Assembly: GCA_002923375.1 (NCBI GenBank)
Contig: BEIJ01000003.1
Location: forward strand, 62,001-126,000
Source: a bacterium HR33
GTDB taxonomy: Bacteria; Gemmatimonadota; Gemmatimonadetes; Gemmatimonadales; GWC2-71-9
Length of the DNA: 64,000 nt
Direction: 5' to 3'
In this document: piece after piece, positions 1 to 7,970 of the stretch
Layout: every line of letters begins with the position of its first letter
How positions within the stretch are numbered: position 1 is the first letter of the stretch
Made by a program: the position numbers and the translations under genes
Notes under the pieces: model-generated
What the model was told of the DNA's origin: nothing
Seen by the model: only the letters and a program-made list of their open reading frames with translations
Databases searched by the model: none

Positions 1-439
1 GGGTCGTCCCCTCTCGTGGTGGCAGCAGGCGGCGCGCGCCGAGGGGATCATGCAGCCTTTGTACTTTCGCCTGACGCTTCCCCGCGTGGTGCTTCACCGG
101 CGTATCGCCGAGCGAGTGGACGCGATGCTGGATGCCGGTTGGGTGGAGGAAGTGGAGGCGCTCCTCAGGCGAGGTCTCTCACCCGACGCTCCCGGTCTGG
201 ATGCCGTCGGATACCGGGAGATAATCCGTTATCTTCAGGGCTCGCTGGACCGGCAAGCTTTGCGGGATGCCATCGTGACGGCGACTCGCCGCTACGCCAA
301 GCGGCAGGAGACCTGGTTTCGGCACCAGCTGCCGGCGGCGGAGGTGATCACGCTGGACGCCACCGCGCCGTCCCGGGAGCTCGCGGAGCGGATCATGGAG
401 GAGTGGAACAAGGCGATTGCCCGATGCGGATCGGAATAA
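1..439 (+). CDS. miaA: tRNA dimethylallyltransferase MiaA, C-terminal part
   Basis: C-terminal part of MiaA, which transfers a dimethylallyl group to N6 of A37 in tRNAs that read codons starting with U. The gene begins upstream of the window; the reading frame is open from base 2 and starts with GRPLSWWQ, matching the family's TGRPLS-x-WQ region. Further in are the family's ERVDAMLDAGWVEEV, DAVGYREI and the RRYAKRQETWFR stretch, which contributes to tRNA binding. About 145 residues are visible of a protein usually near 300. It overlaps the start of bshA by 16 bases, so the two are probably co-transcribed. The partial state is due to the window edge, not decay. Confidence 0.93.
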   Translation, partial: GRPLSWWQQAARAEGIMQPLYFRLTLPRVVLHRRIAERVDAMLDAGWVEEVEALLRRGLSPDAPGLDAVGYREIIRYLQGSLDRQALRDAIVTATRRYAKRQETWFRHQLPAAEVITLDATAPSRELAERIMEEWNKAIARCGSE

Positions 440-1548
440 CTTGCTATCCGACCTACGGGGGCTCCGGCGCCGTGGCCACGGAGCTGGGTCTGGCCTTGGC
501 GCGCCGGGGGCATGACGTGCACATGATTTCCTACGCTTCCCCTTTCAGACTGCGGGAGTTCGCTGAGCACGTTTACTTCCACGAAGTCGATTTGCGAGCG
601 GCGTATCCGCTCCTGGAGTATTTCCCGTATTCGCTGGCTCTGGCGGTGAAGCAGCACGAAGTGGCGCTCCGGGAGGAGCTGGCTATCCTGCACGTGCATT
701 ACGCCGTACCCCATGCTACCGCGGCCTTCCTCGCCAAGCAGATGCTGGCCGACGAGCGCGATCTAAAGGTGATAACCACGCTGCACGGGACTGACATAAC
801 GCTGGTGGGTCAGGCTCAATCGTTCTTCACGGTAACCAAGTTTTCCATCGAGCGGTCCGATGCGGTTACCGCCGTCTCCCATTACTTGAAAGAAGAGACG
901 TACAAATCGTTCGGCTGCGACGAGTGCTCGATCGAGGTGATTCCCAACTTCGTGAACCTCGAGGAGTACCACCCTTCGGAGCTCCGTCCGCGTCCGGCTT
1001 TCGTCCCGCCGCAGGCCAAATTCCTGATCCACATTTCGAACTTCCGGCCGGTAAAGCGGGTGCCGGAGGTGGTTCGAATCTTTGCCGCCGTAAGGAAAGC
1101 CATGCCGGCGGTTTTGGTGCTGGTGGGGGACGGTCCCCAACGCCTCGAAGCGGAGGCGGAGGTGGAGCGGCTGGGATTGCGGAGGGACGTGTTCTTTCTG
1201 GGGAAGCTGGATTCGGTGGCGGGCCTGCTCCAGGGGGCAGATCTTCTGCTGCTTCCGAGCACCTCGGAGTCCTTCGGGCTGGCGGCTCTCGAAGCGATGG
1301 CCTGCGGGGTTCCCGTGCTGGCGAGCAAGGTGGGAGGTCTTCCCGAAGTGGTGGCGGACGGCGAGAGCGGCATTCTCATCCCGCCCGACAGGGTAGATGA
1401 GATGGGAGAGGCTGCGGTGGAGTTGCTCAGGGACGAAGATCGCTGGCAGGAGATGCGGCGCCGCGCGGTGGATCGAGCGCAGTTGTTCTCTGCCGATCGA
1501 GTCGTACCGCTGTATGAAGCGCTCTATAACCGGTTGCTCGGAACATGA
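424..1548 (+). CDS. bshA: N-acetyl-alpha-D-glucosaminyl L-malate synthase BshA (bacillithiol pathway)
   Basis: GT4-family glycosyltransferase of 374 residues that joins GlcNAc from UDP-GlcNAc to L-malate, the first step of bacillithiol synthesis in the cytosol. The N-terminus MRIGITCYPTYGGSG carries the glycine-rich acceptor loop (residues 12-15), followed by HVHYAVPHA and the HGTD motif, and the nucleotide-sugar site SESFGLAALE has the E-x7-E pair at Glu282 and Glu290. Length matches BshA (about 375-380). The ATG at 424 was chosen because homology begins exactly there; the in-frame extension upstream to base 16 is a shadow of miaA. The stop overlaps the uppP start (ATGA). BshB and BshC are not in this window, so the pathway assignment rests on family resemblance. 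Confidence 0.9.
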   Translation: MRIGITCYPTYGGSGAVATELGLALARRGHDVHMISYASPFRLREFAEHVYFHEVDLRAAYPLLEYFPYSLALAVKQHEVALREELAILHVHYAVPHATAAFLAKQMLADERDLKVITTLHGTDITLVGQAQSFFTVTKFSIERSDAVTAVSHYLKEETYKSFGCDECSIEVIPNFVNLEEYHPSELRPRPAFVPPQAKFLIHISNFRPVKRVPEVVRIFAAVRKAMPAVLVLVGDGPQRLEAEAEVERLGLRRDVFFLGKLDSVAGLLQGADLLLLPSTSESFGLAALEAMACGVPVLASKVGGLPEVVADGESGILIPPDRVDEMGEAAVELLRDEDRWQEMRRRAVDRAQLFSADRVVPLYEALYNRLLGT

Positions 1549-2330
1549 CCTGGTGGGAGGGCGTAGTGCTGGGTTTGGTGCAGGGACTCACTGAGTTCCT
1601 GCCGGTGTCCAGCTCCGGCCATCTGGTTTTGGCCGAGCGGGCGCTGGGTCTTTCGCTCCCAGGCGTGGGAGTGTTTGCCATCCTGCACTTTGCCACCCTG
1701 TTGGCGGTACTGGTTGTCTATTGGAGAAGGTTGTGGTCGCTGCTCAGAGGTGTAGGGTCGGGAGACCGGGCCTCATGGCGCTACGTCGGGTTGCTCGCTT
1801 TGGCTACCCTGCCGGCCGCTGCGGCGGGCCTTCTGTTTCGGGAATTTTTCGAGCGGTCCTTCGATTCGCTGTTGCTGGTCTCCGTGGACTTCGCCGTCAC
1901 GGGGGCGATCCTGTGGAGCACGCGTTATGCTCGCGCGCGCGGTACTCTCCCCGAACCCTCGGCACCCGGCGCCGGAGCCATCGGGCTGGCCCAGGTACTG
2001 GCGATCCTTCCGGGTATATCGCGTTCTGGAACCACGGTGGCTGCGGCACTGTGGCTCAAAGTGCAGCCCGCCAAGGCGGCCGAGTTTTCTTTTCTCATGG
2101 CGATTCCGGCGATTGCCGGGGCCGCCTTGCTGGAAGCTCCGTCTGCGCTCCACAGCGCGTCGGTGGGGCTGAGCCAGTTGTCGGCCAGCTTTGTAGCGGC
2201 GCTGATATCGGGAGTAGTCGCCATCAAACTGCTGGTGAGAATGCTGGAGAGCGGAACGTTTCACCGTTTCGCCCCCTATTGCTGGGCGCTGAGCGCGGGC
2301 GGTCTGCTATGGGTGCTGGTTGCGCGGTAA
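1545..2330 (+). CDS. uppP: Undecaprenyl-diphosphatase UppP/BacA
   Basis: Integral membrane phosphatase that converts undecaprenyl diphosphate to the monophosphate lipid carrier used for peptidoglycan and other surface polymers; overproduction confers bacitracin resistance in known cases. The 261-residue protein has the two family signatures: GLVQGLTEFLPVSSSGH at residues 10-26 (catalytic Glu17) and GISRSGTT at about 157-164 (Arg160), with several hydrophobic helices around them. Length is typical. It starts by a 4-base ATGA overlap with bshA and its end overlaps birA by 22 bases, so it lies inside one tightly packed transcription unit. Confidence 0.95.
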   Translation: MTWWEGVVLGLVQGLTEFLPVSSSGHLVLAERALGLSLPGVGVFAILHFATLLAVLVVYWRRLWSLLRGVGSGDRASWRYVGLLALATLPAAAAGLLFREFFERSFDSLLLVSVDFAVTGAILWSTRYARARGTLPEPSAPGAGAIGLAQVLAILPGISRSGTTVAAALWLKVQPAKAAEFSFLMAIPAIAGAALLEAPSALHSASVGLSQLSASFVAALISGVVAIKLLVRMLESGTFHRFAPYCWALSAGGLLWVLVAR

Positions 2331-3067
2331 CCTACGACGGGCTCACCGCTCTGGAGCTCGGCGCTCGCCTCAAGGCTCCCCACTGTGTGGTGCTCGCGAG
2401 TGTGGGGAGTACTTTGGATGTGATTCACGAGCTGGCGGAGCAGGGTGCGCCGGCGGGTACGGTGGTTCTGGCCGATGAGCAGACCAGCGGGCGGGGGAGA
2501 GAGGGCCGGCGCTGGCATAGTCCGCCGGGAGTGGGGATCTGGCTCGGGTATCTGGCACGACCGGCGCCCCAGGCAGCAACCGGTGTTTTGGCGTTGAGAG
2601 TGGGGCTGGCCCTGGCCGCCGCTTTGCGAGATTTGGGAGCTTCCCCGGCACTCAAGTGGCCTAACGACGTTTACCTCGACGATCGTAAGGCTGCAGGTGT
2701 CTTGTGCGAGGCCCGTTGGCTCAGTCCGGGAGGCTGGGTGGCGGTGGGAGTGGGGGTGAACGTGCGCGGTCCGCTTCCGCCGGAGCTGGTGGCGCACGCC
2801 GCCGCGGTGGATGAAGTGATTCCTGATGTAACGCGGGTAGCGATCCTGGAGCGTTTGGTTCCTCGCTTGCAGCGTTTGGGATCGGGCGCTCTGTTGAGCG
2901 CCGAAGAACAGAAGAGTTACGGGGAGATGGATTGGCTTGCCGGCCGGGAGTTGGCGGAACCGGTGCGCGGGCGGGCTGTAGGGATCGATCGGGACGGCGC
3001 GTTGCTGGTGGAAACGCCGCAAGGCGTAAAGCGGGTGCTGGCCGGGACGGTGGTCACGGCGAGGTGA
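2309..3067 (+). CDS. birA: Biotin--[acetyl-CoA-carboxylase] ligase BirA, monofunctional
   Basis: Biotin protein ligase that makes biotinyl-AMP and transfers biotin to the lysine of carboxyl carrier proteins such as AccB. Seen in the sequence: the GRGREGRRWHSP biotin/ATP loop, the central WPNDVYLDDRKAAGVLCE motif and GVGVNV. At 252 residues it lacks the N-terminal helix-turn-helix of bifunctional BirA, so it probably does not repress transcription itself. The ATG at 2309 is the best start; no closer start lies before the conserved STLDVIHELAEQG region. It overlaps uppP by 22 bases and its stop touches coaX. Confidence 0.92.
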   Translation: MGAGCAVTYDGLTALELGARLKAPHCVVLASVGSTLDVIHELAEQGAPAGTVVLADEQTSGRGREGRRWHSPPGVGIWLGYLARPAPQAATGVLALRVGLALAAALRDLGASPALKWPNDVYLDDRKAAGVLCEARWLSPGGWVAVGVGVNVRGPLPPELVAHAAAVDEVIPDVTRVAILERLVPRLQRLGSGALLSAEEQKSYGEMDWLAGRELAEPVRGRAVGIDRDGALLVETPQGVKRVLAGTVVTAR

Positions 3068-3072
3068 GCAGC

Positions 3073-3852
3073 ATGCTTCTGGCGTTCGACATCGGGAACA
3101 CGGAGATAACGGTCGGTCTCTTCTCCGGGGACGAGTTGCGTGGCGTCTGGCGACTTACCACCGTGGCGCAGCGGACGCCGGACGAGTGGGCTGCGACCTT
3201 CACCACTCATCTGGTGAATTCGGGGCACTCGACTTCGGAGATTCGAGCTGCGGCGGGCGCGTCGGTAGCCCCCGCAGTGACCGAGAATTTGGTGGCCGGG
3301 ATACTGGAGGCTACGGGGGTGAAAGCGGTGATGGTGGGACCGCAGTGCGACCTGCCGATTGTGCTGGATGTAGAGGAGCCCATGACGGTGGGCGCGGATC
3401 GGGTGGTGAATACTCTGGCCGCGAGCCGGCTGTACGGGAAGGACGCGATCGTGGTGGACTTCGGTACGGCCACGACCTTCGATTGCATCACGTCCGAGGG
3501 ACGTTTTCTGGGAGGGGTGATAGCGCCTGGGGTGAAGACCGGAGCTGAGAACTTGATCCGCCGGGCAGCCAAGCTTCCGGATACCGAGCTGGTGGTGCCG
3601 CCCCGCGTCATAGGGCGGCGGACCGAGGAGTGCATCCGTGCCGGGGTTTTGTTCGGCGCGGCCGAGGCGGTGGACGGGATCGTCAGACGCATCAAGGCGG
3701 AGTGGCCCAACGGGCGCGTTCCGCTAGTGGTGGCCACTGGGGGGCTGGCGCATTGGGTCGCGCCGCTTACCCGGGAGATCGAGATAGTCGAGCCCCATCT
3801 CACCCTGATAGGGCTCAGGCTGGCGGCCGGGTATCTGGGTTTGAAGTGGTGA
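3073..3852 (+). CDS. coaX: Type III pantothenate kinase CoaX
   Basis: Phosphorylates pantothenate, the first step of coenzyme A synthesis. The 259-residue protein has the three family landmarks: LAFDIGNTEITVG near the N-terminus (phosphate-binding, catalytic Asp), the central ADRVVN block, and DFGTATTFD followed by GGVIAPG. Type III kinases need a monovalent cation and are not feedback-inhibited by CoA, which is known for the family and not visible here. ATG 3073 sits about 8 bases after a GAGG; a GTG at 3064 overlapping the birA stop is the alternative. Pairing with birA is common in many bacteria. The 81 bases to the next gene may hold a boundary, since coding resumes with its own strong ribosome site. 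Confidence 0.95.
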   Translation: MLLAFDIGNTEITVGLFSGDELRGVWRLTTVAQRTPDEWAATFTTHLVNSGHSTSEIRAAAGASVAPAVTENLVAGILEATGVKAVMVGPQCDLPIVLDVEEPMTVGADRVVNTLAASRLYGKDAIVVDFGTATTFDCITSEGRFLGGVIAPGVKTGAENLIRRAAKLPDTELVVPPRVIGRRTEECIRAGVLFGAAEAVDGIVRRIKAEWPNGRVPLVVATGGLAHWVAPLTREIEIVEPHLTLIGLRLAAGYLGLKW

Positions 3853-3933
3853 GCGATTGGGCGGGCAGCTCGCTTCCCCGAACGGCGCTTCCTTTGTAAG
3901 TTGACGCGACATCCATTCTTATCGGAGAGGGAC

Positions 3934-4545
3934 ATGACGAGCGCGACTACGCCGTCGGCTGCGGAGCACTACGACGTTCGCACCATGGTGGGGGGCGGGT
4001 TGAAGTTGGGTCTGGTAACGGCTGTTGGAGTAGCCCTTTTCGCGCTGCTTTCGCGAGGGCTCCAAGGCACCGTCGAAACCCTGGTGCAGTCCGTCCTGGT
4101 ACTGGCCGGAGGGGCGGTATTCACCTACGCGCCGGCTATTTGGGTTCGGCCGCGCAGCATCGACGGTATCGCTTGGACGGCGACGCTGGGCTTGCTCGGC
4201 TCGGTAGCCTTCACCGTGATCGATACCGCGGTTTTACGGCCGCTGGATATGTACCACTGGACTTGGGATGCCATCGGCGGCGGTTCCGGGTTCTGGTACA
4301 TCCCGATCTGGTGGATGGGCGCGACTTTCTTGGCCTGGATCGGGGCTTGGGTCGCGAGTCGTGAGGCTGGCGAACCGGCTTCCTTCGGTAAAGTCGCGGC
4401 GAAGACGCTCGGGCTCGGGTTGGGTTTTGCAGTGGTTCTGGTGGTGTCCGGAGTCGCTCCATTTCATGCTGCCACCGTGGCTTTGGGGTACGCGCTGGGG
4501 TTGATAGCGCACCTTGCCTTGAGCGTTATTCCGGCCCGGCGGTGA
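3934..4545 (+). CDS. Membrane protein of unknown function
   Basis: I do not recognise this family. The 203-residue protein starts with about 25 polar residues and then has roughly five hydrophobic segments: LVTAVGVALFALL, VLVLAGGAVFTYA, TATLGLLGSVAFT, a WYIPIWWMGATFLAWIGAW stretch, and two near the C-terminus ending in a basic IPARR tail. Tryptophan-rich YHWTWDAIGGGSGFWYIPIWW between segments is unusual. ATG 3934 follows GGAGAGG at a good distance, which decides the start over a TTG at 3901. The stop overlaps the GTG of the methyltransferase by 4 bases, so the two products probably act together at the inner membrane. No catalytic motif is visible. Confidence 0.75.
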   Translation: MTSATTPSAAEHYDVRTMVGGGLKLGLVTAVGVALFALLSRGLQGTVETLVQSVLVLAGGAVFTYAPAIWVRPRSIDGIAWTATLGLLGSVAFTVIDTAVLRPLDMYHWTWDAIGGGSGFWYIPIWWMGATFLAWIGAWVASREAGEPASFGKVAAKTLGLGLGFAVVLVVSGVAPFHAATVALGYALGLIAHLALSVIPARR

Positions 4546-5567
4546 GCGAGTCGGGCTGGCGGAAGCCGTTACGCATAGTGACTTGGCTGCTCACGCCCCT
4601 TGCGGCGTGGGCAGTCTCGTTTCTGGGCGGGTGGTTGGGTGCGGCTTTGGGGCGCGATCTCGACTCGCCGAGTGCCGGTTTGGCGCTGCTGGCCGCAGGT
4701 GCGGTGCTGGGAGCGCTGGCGGGCGGGTTAGGCTGGATTTACGCGACCCGCCGTCTTCTGTTCCGGCGGTCCTCGGGCCAGGAAGCCTCCCGAAAGGCAA
4801 AGGGTCTCTCGCCGCTGGCCGATCCCTGGGAGCGGTATTGGGGAGGCAAAGGGTCTGCCCTCGAGGTCTATCCGGCGGTGTCGGATCTGCTGGCGGAGAT
4901 TGCCGCCTCCATGCCCGAAGTGCGAGGCCGGAGAGTGCTGGAAGTCGGTGCCGGCACGGGACGGGAGGGGCATGTCCTGGCCGATCGCGGCGCCTATGTG
5001 GTGTTGGTGGATTTTTCGAAGGAAGCGCTGAGGTTGTCCCGCGCGATTTCTTCGGGGCCGCACTTGGTAAGGGCGGACGCTACCCAGCTTCCTTTTCGGG
5101 ACCGGTCGTTTGACCTGGTGTACCATCAGGGTTTGATGGAACATTTTCGGGATCCCCTCCCTCTGCTCAGGGAAAACCGCCGGGTGCTCGTCGAGGGAGG
5201 CGTGTTGTTAGTGGACGTGCCCCAAACCTTCCACCTCTACACGGTCATCAAGCGGCTGTTGATCGCTTCGGGGCGGTGGTTCGCCGGTTGGGAAACGCAG
5301 TACTCTCCCCGGAAGTTGGAGAAGCTGGTCGAGAGCGCCGGGTTTCGATGCGAGCGCCGTTACGGATACTGGATGCAACCGGGGCTATGGTATCGGGCTG
5401 CCCGGGAGATGCTGAAGGCGGTGGGAATTCGCCTTCCGCTCTTTCCCCGGTTCGGCCCGCTGGGCGGGGTCTACTCCTCGTTTTGCCGGTGGCTTAGAAG
5501 ATTGCAGCGGTGGCGGTGGAGCCACTATCTGACACTTACCGTAGGCGTGGTAGCTCGAAAAGAGTAA
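4542..5567 (+). CDS. Membrane-anchored class I SAM-dependent methyltransferase
   Basis: 341-residue protein with two predicted N-terminal membrane helices (residues about 12-65, rich in Ala, Gly and Leu) followed by a cytosolic class I methyltransferase domain. The domain is shown by RRVLEVGAGTGREGHVLADRG (motif I, SAM-binding glycine loop), VVLVDFSKEAL (motif II acidic residue) and FDLVYHQGLMEHFRDP (post-motif). This resembles methyltransf_11/25 enzymes. The substrate is unknown; the membrane anchor suggests a lipid, quinone or envelope target. The GTG start overlaps the preceding membrane-protein gene by 4 bases. It is the last gene before a 105-base gap that carries a promoter for the next gene. 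Confidence 0.8.
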   Translation: MSESGWRKPLRIVTWLLTPLAAWAVSFLGGWLGAALGRDLDSPSAGLALLAAGAVLGALAGGLGWIYATRRLLFRRSSGQEASRKAKGLSPLADPWERYWGGKGSALEVYPAVSDLLAEIAASMPEVRGRRVLEVGAGTGREGHVLADRGAYVVLVDFSKEALRLSRAISSGPHLVRADATQLPFRDRSFDLVYHQGLMEHFRDPLPLLRENRRVLVEGGVLLVDVPQTFHLYTVIKRLLIASGRWFAGWETQYSPRKLEKLVESAGFRCERRYGYWMQPGLWYRAAREMLKAVGIRLPLFPRFGPLGGVYSSFCRWLRRLQRWRWSHYLTLTVGVVARKE

Positions 5568-5591
5568 CCGCTCGAAGAGAGCATTTCGAAT

Positions 5592-5619
5592 TTGGCAATC
5601 CCGGGATACTTTTTAACGG
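5592..5619 (+). promoter_or_regulatory. Probable promoter of the DUF5916-type gene
   Basis: TTGGCA at 5592-5597, a 16-base spacer and TAACGG at 5614-5619. The -35 box matches TTGACA at five of six positions and the -10 box resembles the TAACTT boxes seen upstream of nuoA and kdsB. It lies in the 105-base gap after the methyltransferase and about 50 bases before the next start codon. Confidence 0.45.
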
Positions 5620-5672
5620 TTCAGTTTCCAGTTTCGTGCGACGCTAGGGCTAGAGACTAGGTAGCGGCACCG

Positions 5673-7970
5673 GTGGTCAAGGGAATGGTTCGAACACTTA
5701 GCGCTCTGCTTGCTGCGGCTGCCGCCGGACTGTGCGCCGTCGGTGAGATTAAGGGCCAAACCGCTTCGGCCGAGCTGCGTCCGATTGCTAGGGCTTCGAG
5801 GGCCGCTACGCCGCCGGTAATAGACGGGAAGTTGGACGAGGCGATCTGGCGGGAGGCTCCGGTGATCGCGGGATTCGTGCAGCACGAACCGTTCGAAGGC
5901 CGCCCCGCGACCGAGCGTACCGAGGTTCGCATTCTTTTCGACGACGAGGCCGTCTATATAGGCGCCTGGTTGTACGATTCCAACGTTTCCGGTCTGGTTC
6001 TGGGCGAGACCCGGCGGGATGCCAGCGTGGACGACTCGGATGCGTTCTTGATCGTGCTGGATACCTATCTCGATCGCCAGAACGCCTTTGTCTTCGCCAC
6101 GACTCCGGCGGGAATCGAGTACGACGGGCAGGTGACGCGGGAGGGTACCGGAGCGGGACAGCAGTCGGTAAGACAGCAGGGCGGTGCGGCCTCGGGCTTC
6201 AACCTGAACTGGGACGGCAGCTGGGACGTTGCAACCTCGGTGGACGAGCGGGGCTGGTATGCGGAGTTCAGGATTCCGTTTTCCACGCTCCGGTACAGTC
6301 GCGGAGGGGAGCAGACTTGGGGACTCAATCTCGCGCGGCACATAAGGCGTAAGAACGAGCAATCGTTCTGGGCGCCGGTGGGAAGGCAGTTTTCTCTCTG
6401 GCGGGTATCCGAAGCCGGAACTCTGGTGGGGCTGGAAGCTCCGGTGCAGCGTTTGGTCCAAGTGACACCCTATGTGCTCACTTCGGCGAGACGGGATTAT
6501 CTGGCGGCTGGAACGGTGGAGAGCGACTGCCGGCGATCCAGTTGTCGCTTTGCGCTCGGCTCTGGAAGCGGAGAAGTGGCTGTAGGAGGCGACGCGAAGA
6601 TGGCGCTCACTCCCAGCCTGACCCTCGACCTTACCTACAATACCGACTTCGCTCAGGTGGAGGTGGACGAGCAGCAGGTCAATCTCACCCGGTTCAACCT
6701 CTTTTTCCCCGAGAAGCGGCCCTTCTTCTTGGAGAACGCTGGGATTTTTTCTATCGGCACCTCGGCGGCGGGGAGCGAGGGACAGTCGGTAGAGCTTTTC
6801 TTCAGCCGCAGGATAGGAATCGGGCCGGGCGGAGTACCGGTGCCGATCGTGGGAGGCGGGCGCATGACCGGGCGCCTGGGAGGGTTGATCGTCGGCCTGC
6901 TGGACATTCAGACGGCGGAGGTCGAGGGGCTGGTGCCCTCCAACAACTTCGGCGTAGCTCGGCTGATCAGGGAGCTGCCCAACCGCTCGCGGCTGGGGGT
7001 GATGTTCGTCAATCGCCAGGGCTCCGATTCGAGCTCCAACTACAACCGCACCTTCGCGGTAGACGGGCGGTGGGGGATCGGATCGGCGGTGACCTTGGAT
7101 GCATTTGCCGCCCGAACCGAAACGCCGTGGCTCAGCGGCAGGGAGCATGCGTTGAGCTTCAACGGAAGCTACGTGACCCGGGATTGGCGCATCAACACGG
7201 GCTATACCGAGGTGGGGGACAATTTCAATCCCGAGGTGGGGTTCTTGCGGCGGGACGGCTATCGCTTCGTTTCGGGGATGGTCATGCGCCATCTGAGATT
7301 CCCGGGGATTGCCTGGTTGAGGGAACTCAGGCCCCACGCGTCGTATCGCAGCTATTTCGATTTCGACGGGTTCAACGAAACTCGGCAGATCCATCTCGAC
7401 ACCCATATCGAGTTTGCCAACGGAGCCTTCTTCAGCCCCGCGGTCAACTTCACGCGGGAAGGTTTGAAAGATCCCTTCACCATAGCCGAGGGCGTGACCG
7501 TTACGCCCGGAACTTATGACAACTTCGAGCTGGCGTGGCGGTTCAACACTAACGAAGGGGCACCGCTGTCGATAAACGGAGAGTTGGATTGGGGAGGATT
7601 CCTTTCCGGGACGCGGCGCGGTATCGGCGCCACGCTGAATGCTAGAAGCGGCGCAACGCTGGCGGCGTCCCTCAGGGTCAGTTACAACGACGTGAAACTG
7701 GCCGAGGGCGCCTTCGAGACCACTCTCGTAGCGTTCCGGCTGGCTTACAACTTCACGCCCAGGATGTATCTGCAGTCCCTGATCCAGTACAATTCCCAGA
7801 CCGGAACTTGGTCCGGCAACATTCGCTACGGCTGGCTCAACACTGCCGGGACGGGACTGTTCGTGGTTTACAACGAGAGTCGCGGGGCGGATTATTGGCA
7901 CGACCTCGGCGGGCCCCTCGATAGGGCGTTCATCGTCAAGTTTACCCGCCAGTTCAGCTTCGTGATGTGA
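5673..7970 (+). CDS. Large exported DUF5916-type protein with N-terminal CBM9-like domain
   Basis: 765-residue secreted protein. A signal peptide (LLAAAAAGLCAVGEIKGQT, cut near residue 28) is followed by a carbohydrate-binding family 9-like domain: PPVIDGKLDEAIWREA, then the typical FDDEAVYIGAWLYDS and DSDAFLIVLDTY blocks to about residue 230. The rest matches the DUF5916 family, with alternating polar/hydrophobic strands such as LTLDLTYNTDFAQVEVDEQQVNLTRF and a C-terminus ending in aromatic FSFVM, which suggests an outer-membrane beta-barrel. Function is not known for the family; a role in surface binding or nutrient uptake is inference. GTG 5673 or ATG 5685 could be the start. It overlaps the permease gene by GTGA. 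Confidence 0.88.
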   Translation: MVKGMVRTLSALLAAAAAGLCAVGEIKGQTASAELRPIARASRAATPPVIDGKLDEAIWREAPVIAGFVQHEPFEGRPATERTEVRILFDDEAVYIGAWLYDSNVSGLVLGETRRDASVDDSDAFLIVLDTYLDRQNAFVFATTPAGIEYDGQVTREGTGAGQQSVRQQGGAASGFNLNWDGSWDVATSVDERGWYAEFRIPFSTLRYSRGGEQTWGLNLARHIRRKNEQSFWAPVGRQFSLWRVSEAGTLVGLEAPVQRLVQVTPYVLTSARRDYLAAGTVESDCRRSSCRFALGSGSGEVAVGGDAKMALTPSLTLDLTYNTDFAQVEVDEQQVNLTRFNLFFPEKRPFFLENAGIFSIGTSAAGSEGQSVELFFSRRIGIGPGGVPVPIVGGGRMTGRLGGLIVGLLDIQTAEVEGLVPSNNFGVARLIRELPNRSRLGVMFVNRQGSDSSSNYNRTFAVDGRWGIGSAVTLDAFAARTETPWLSGREHALSFNGSYVTRDWRINTGYTEVGDNFNPEVGFLRRDGYRFVSGMVMRHLRFPGIAWLRELRPHASYRSYFDFDGFNETRQIHLDTHIEFANGAFFSPAVNFTREGLKDPFTIAEGVTVTPGTYDNFELAWRFNTNEGAPLSINGELDWGGFLSGTRRGIGATLNARSGATLAASLRVSYNDVKLAEGAFETTLVAFRLAYNFTPRMYLQSLIQYNSQTGTWSGNIRYGWLNTAGTGLFVVYNESRGADYWHDLGGPLDRAFIVKFTRQFSFVM

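Noticed and set aside
16-423. In-frame N-terminal extension of the BshA reading frame
   Set aside because: The extension has no similarity to BshA and overlaps the conserved C-terminal part of miaA in another frame; BshA homology starts exactly at ATG 424.
3901-3906. TTGACG as a -35 box before the membrane protein at 3934
   Set aside because: No -10 box follows at a usable distance; the position 16-18 bases on is the ribosome binding site GGAGAGG.
5613-7901. Reverse-strand open frame of 762 codons opposite the DUF5916-type gene
   Set aside because: Its translation is low-complexity Arg/Pro/Ser-rich sequence with no family motif, as expected for a high-GC antisense shadow, while the forward frame has a signal peptide and clear domains.
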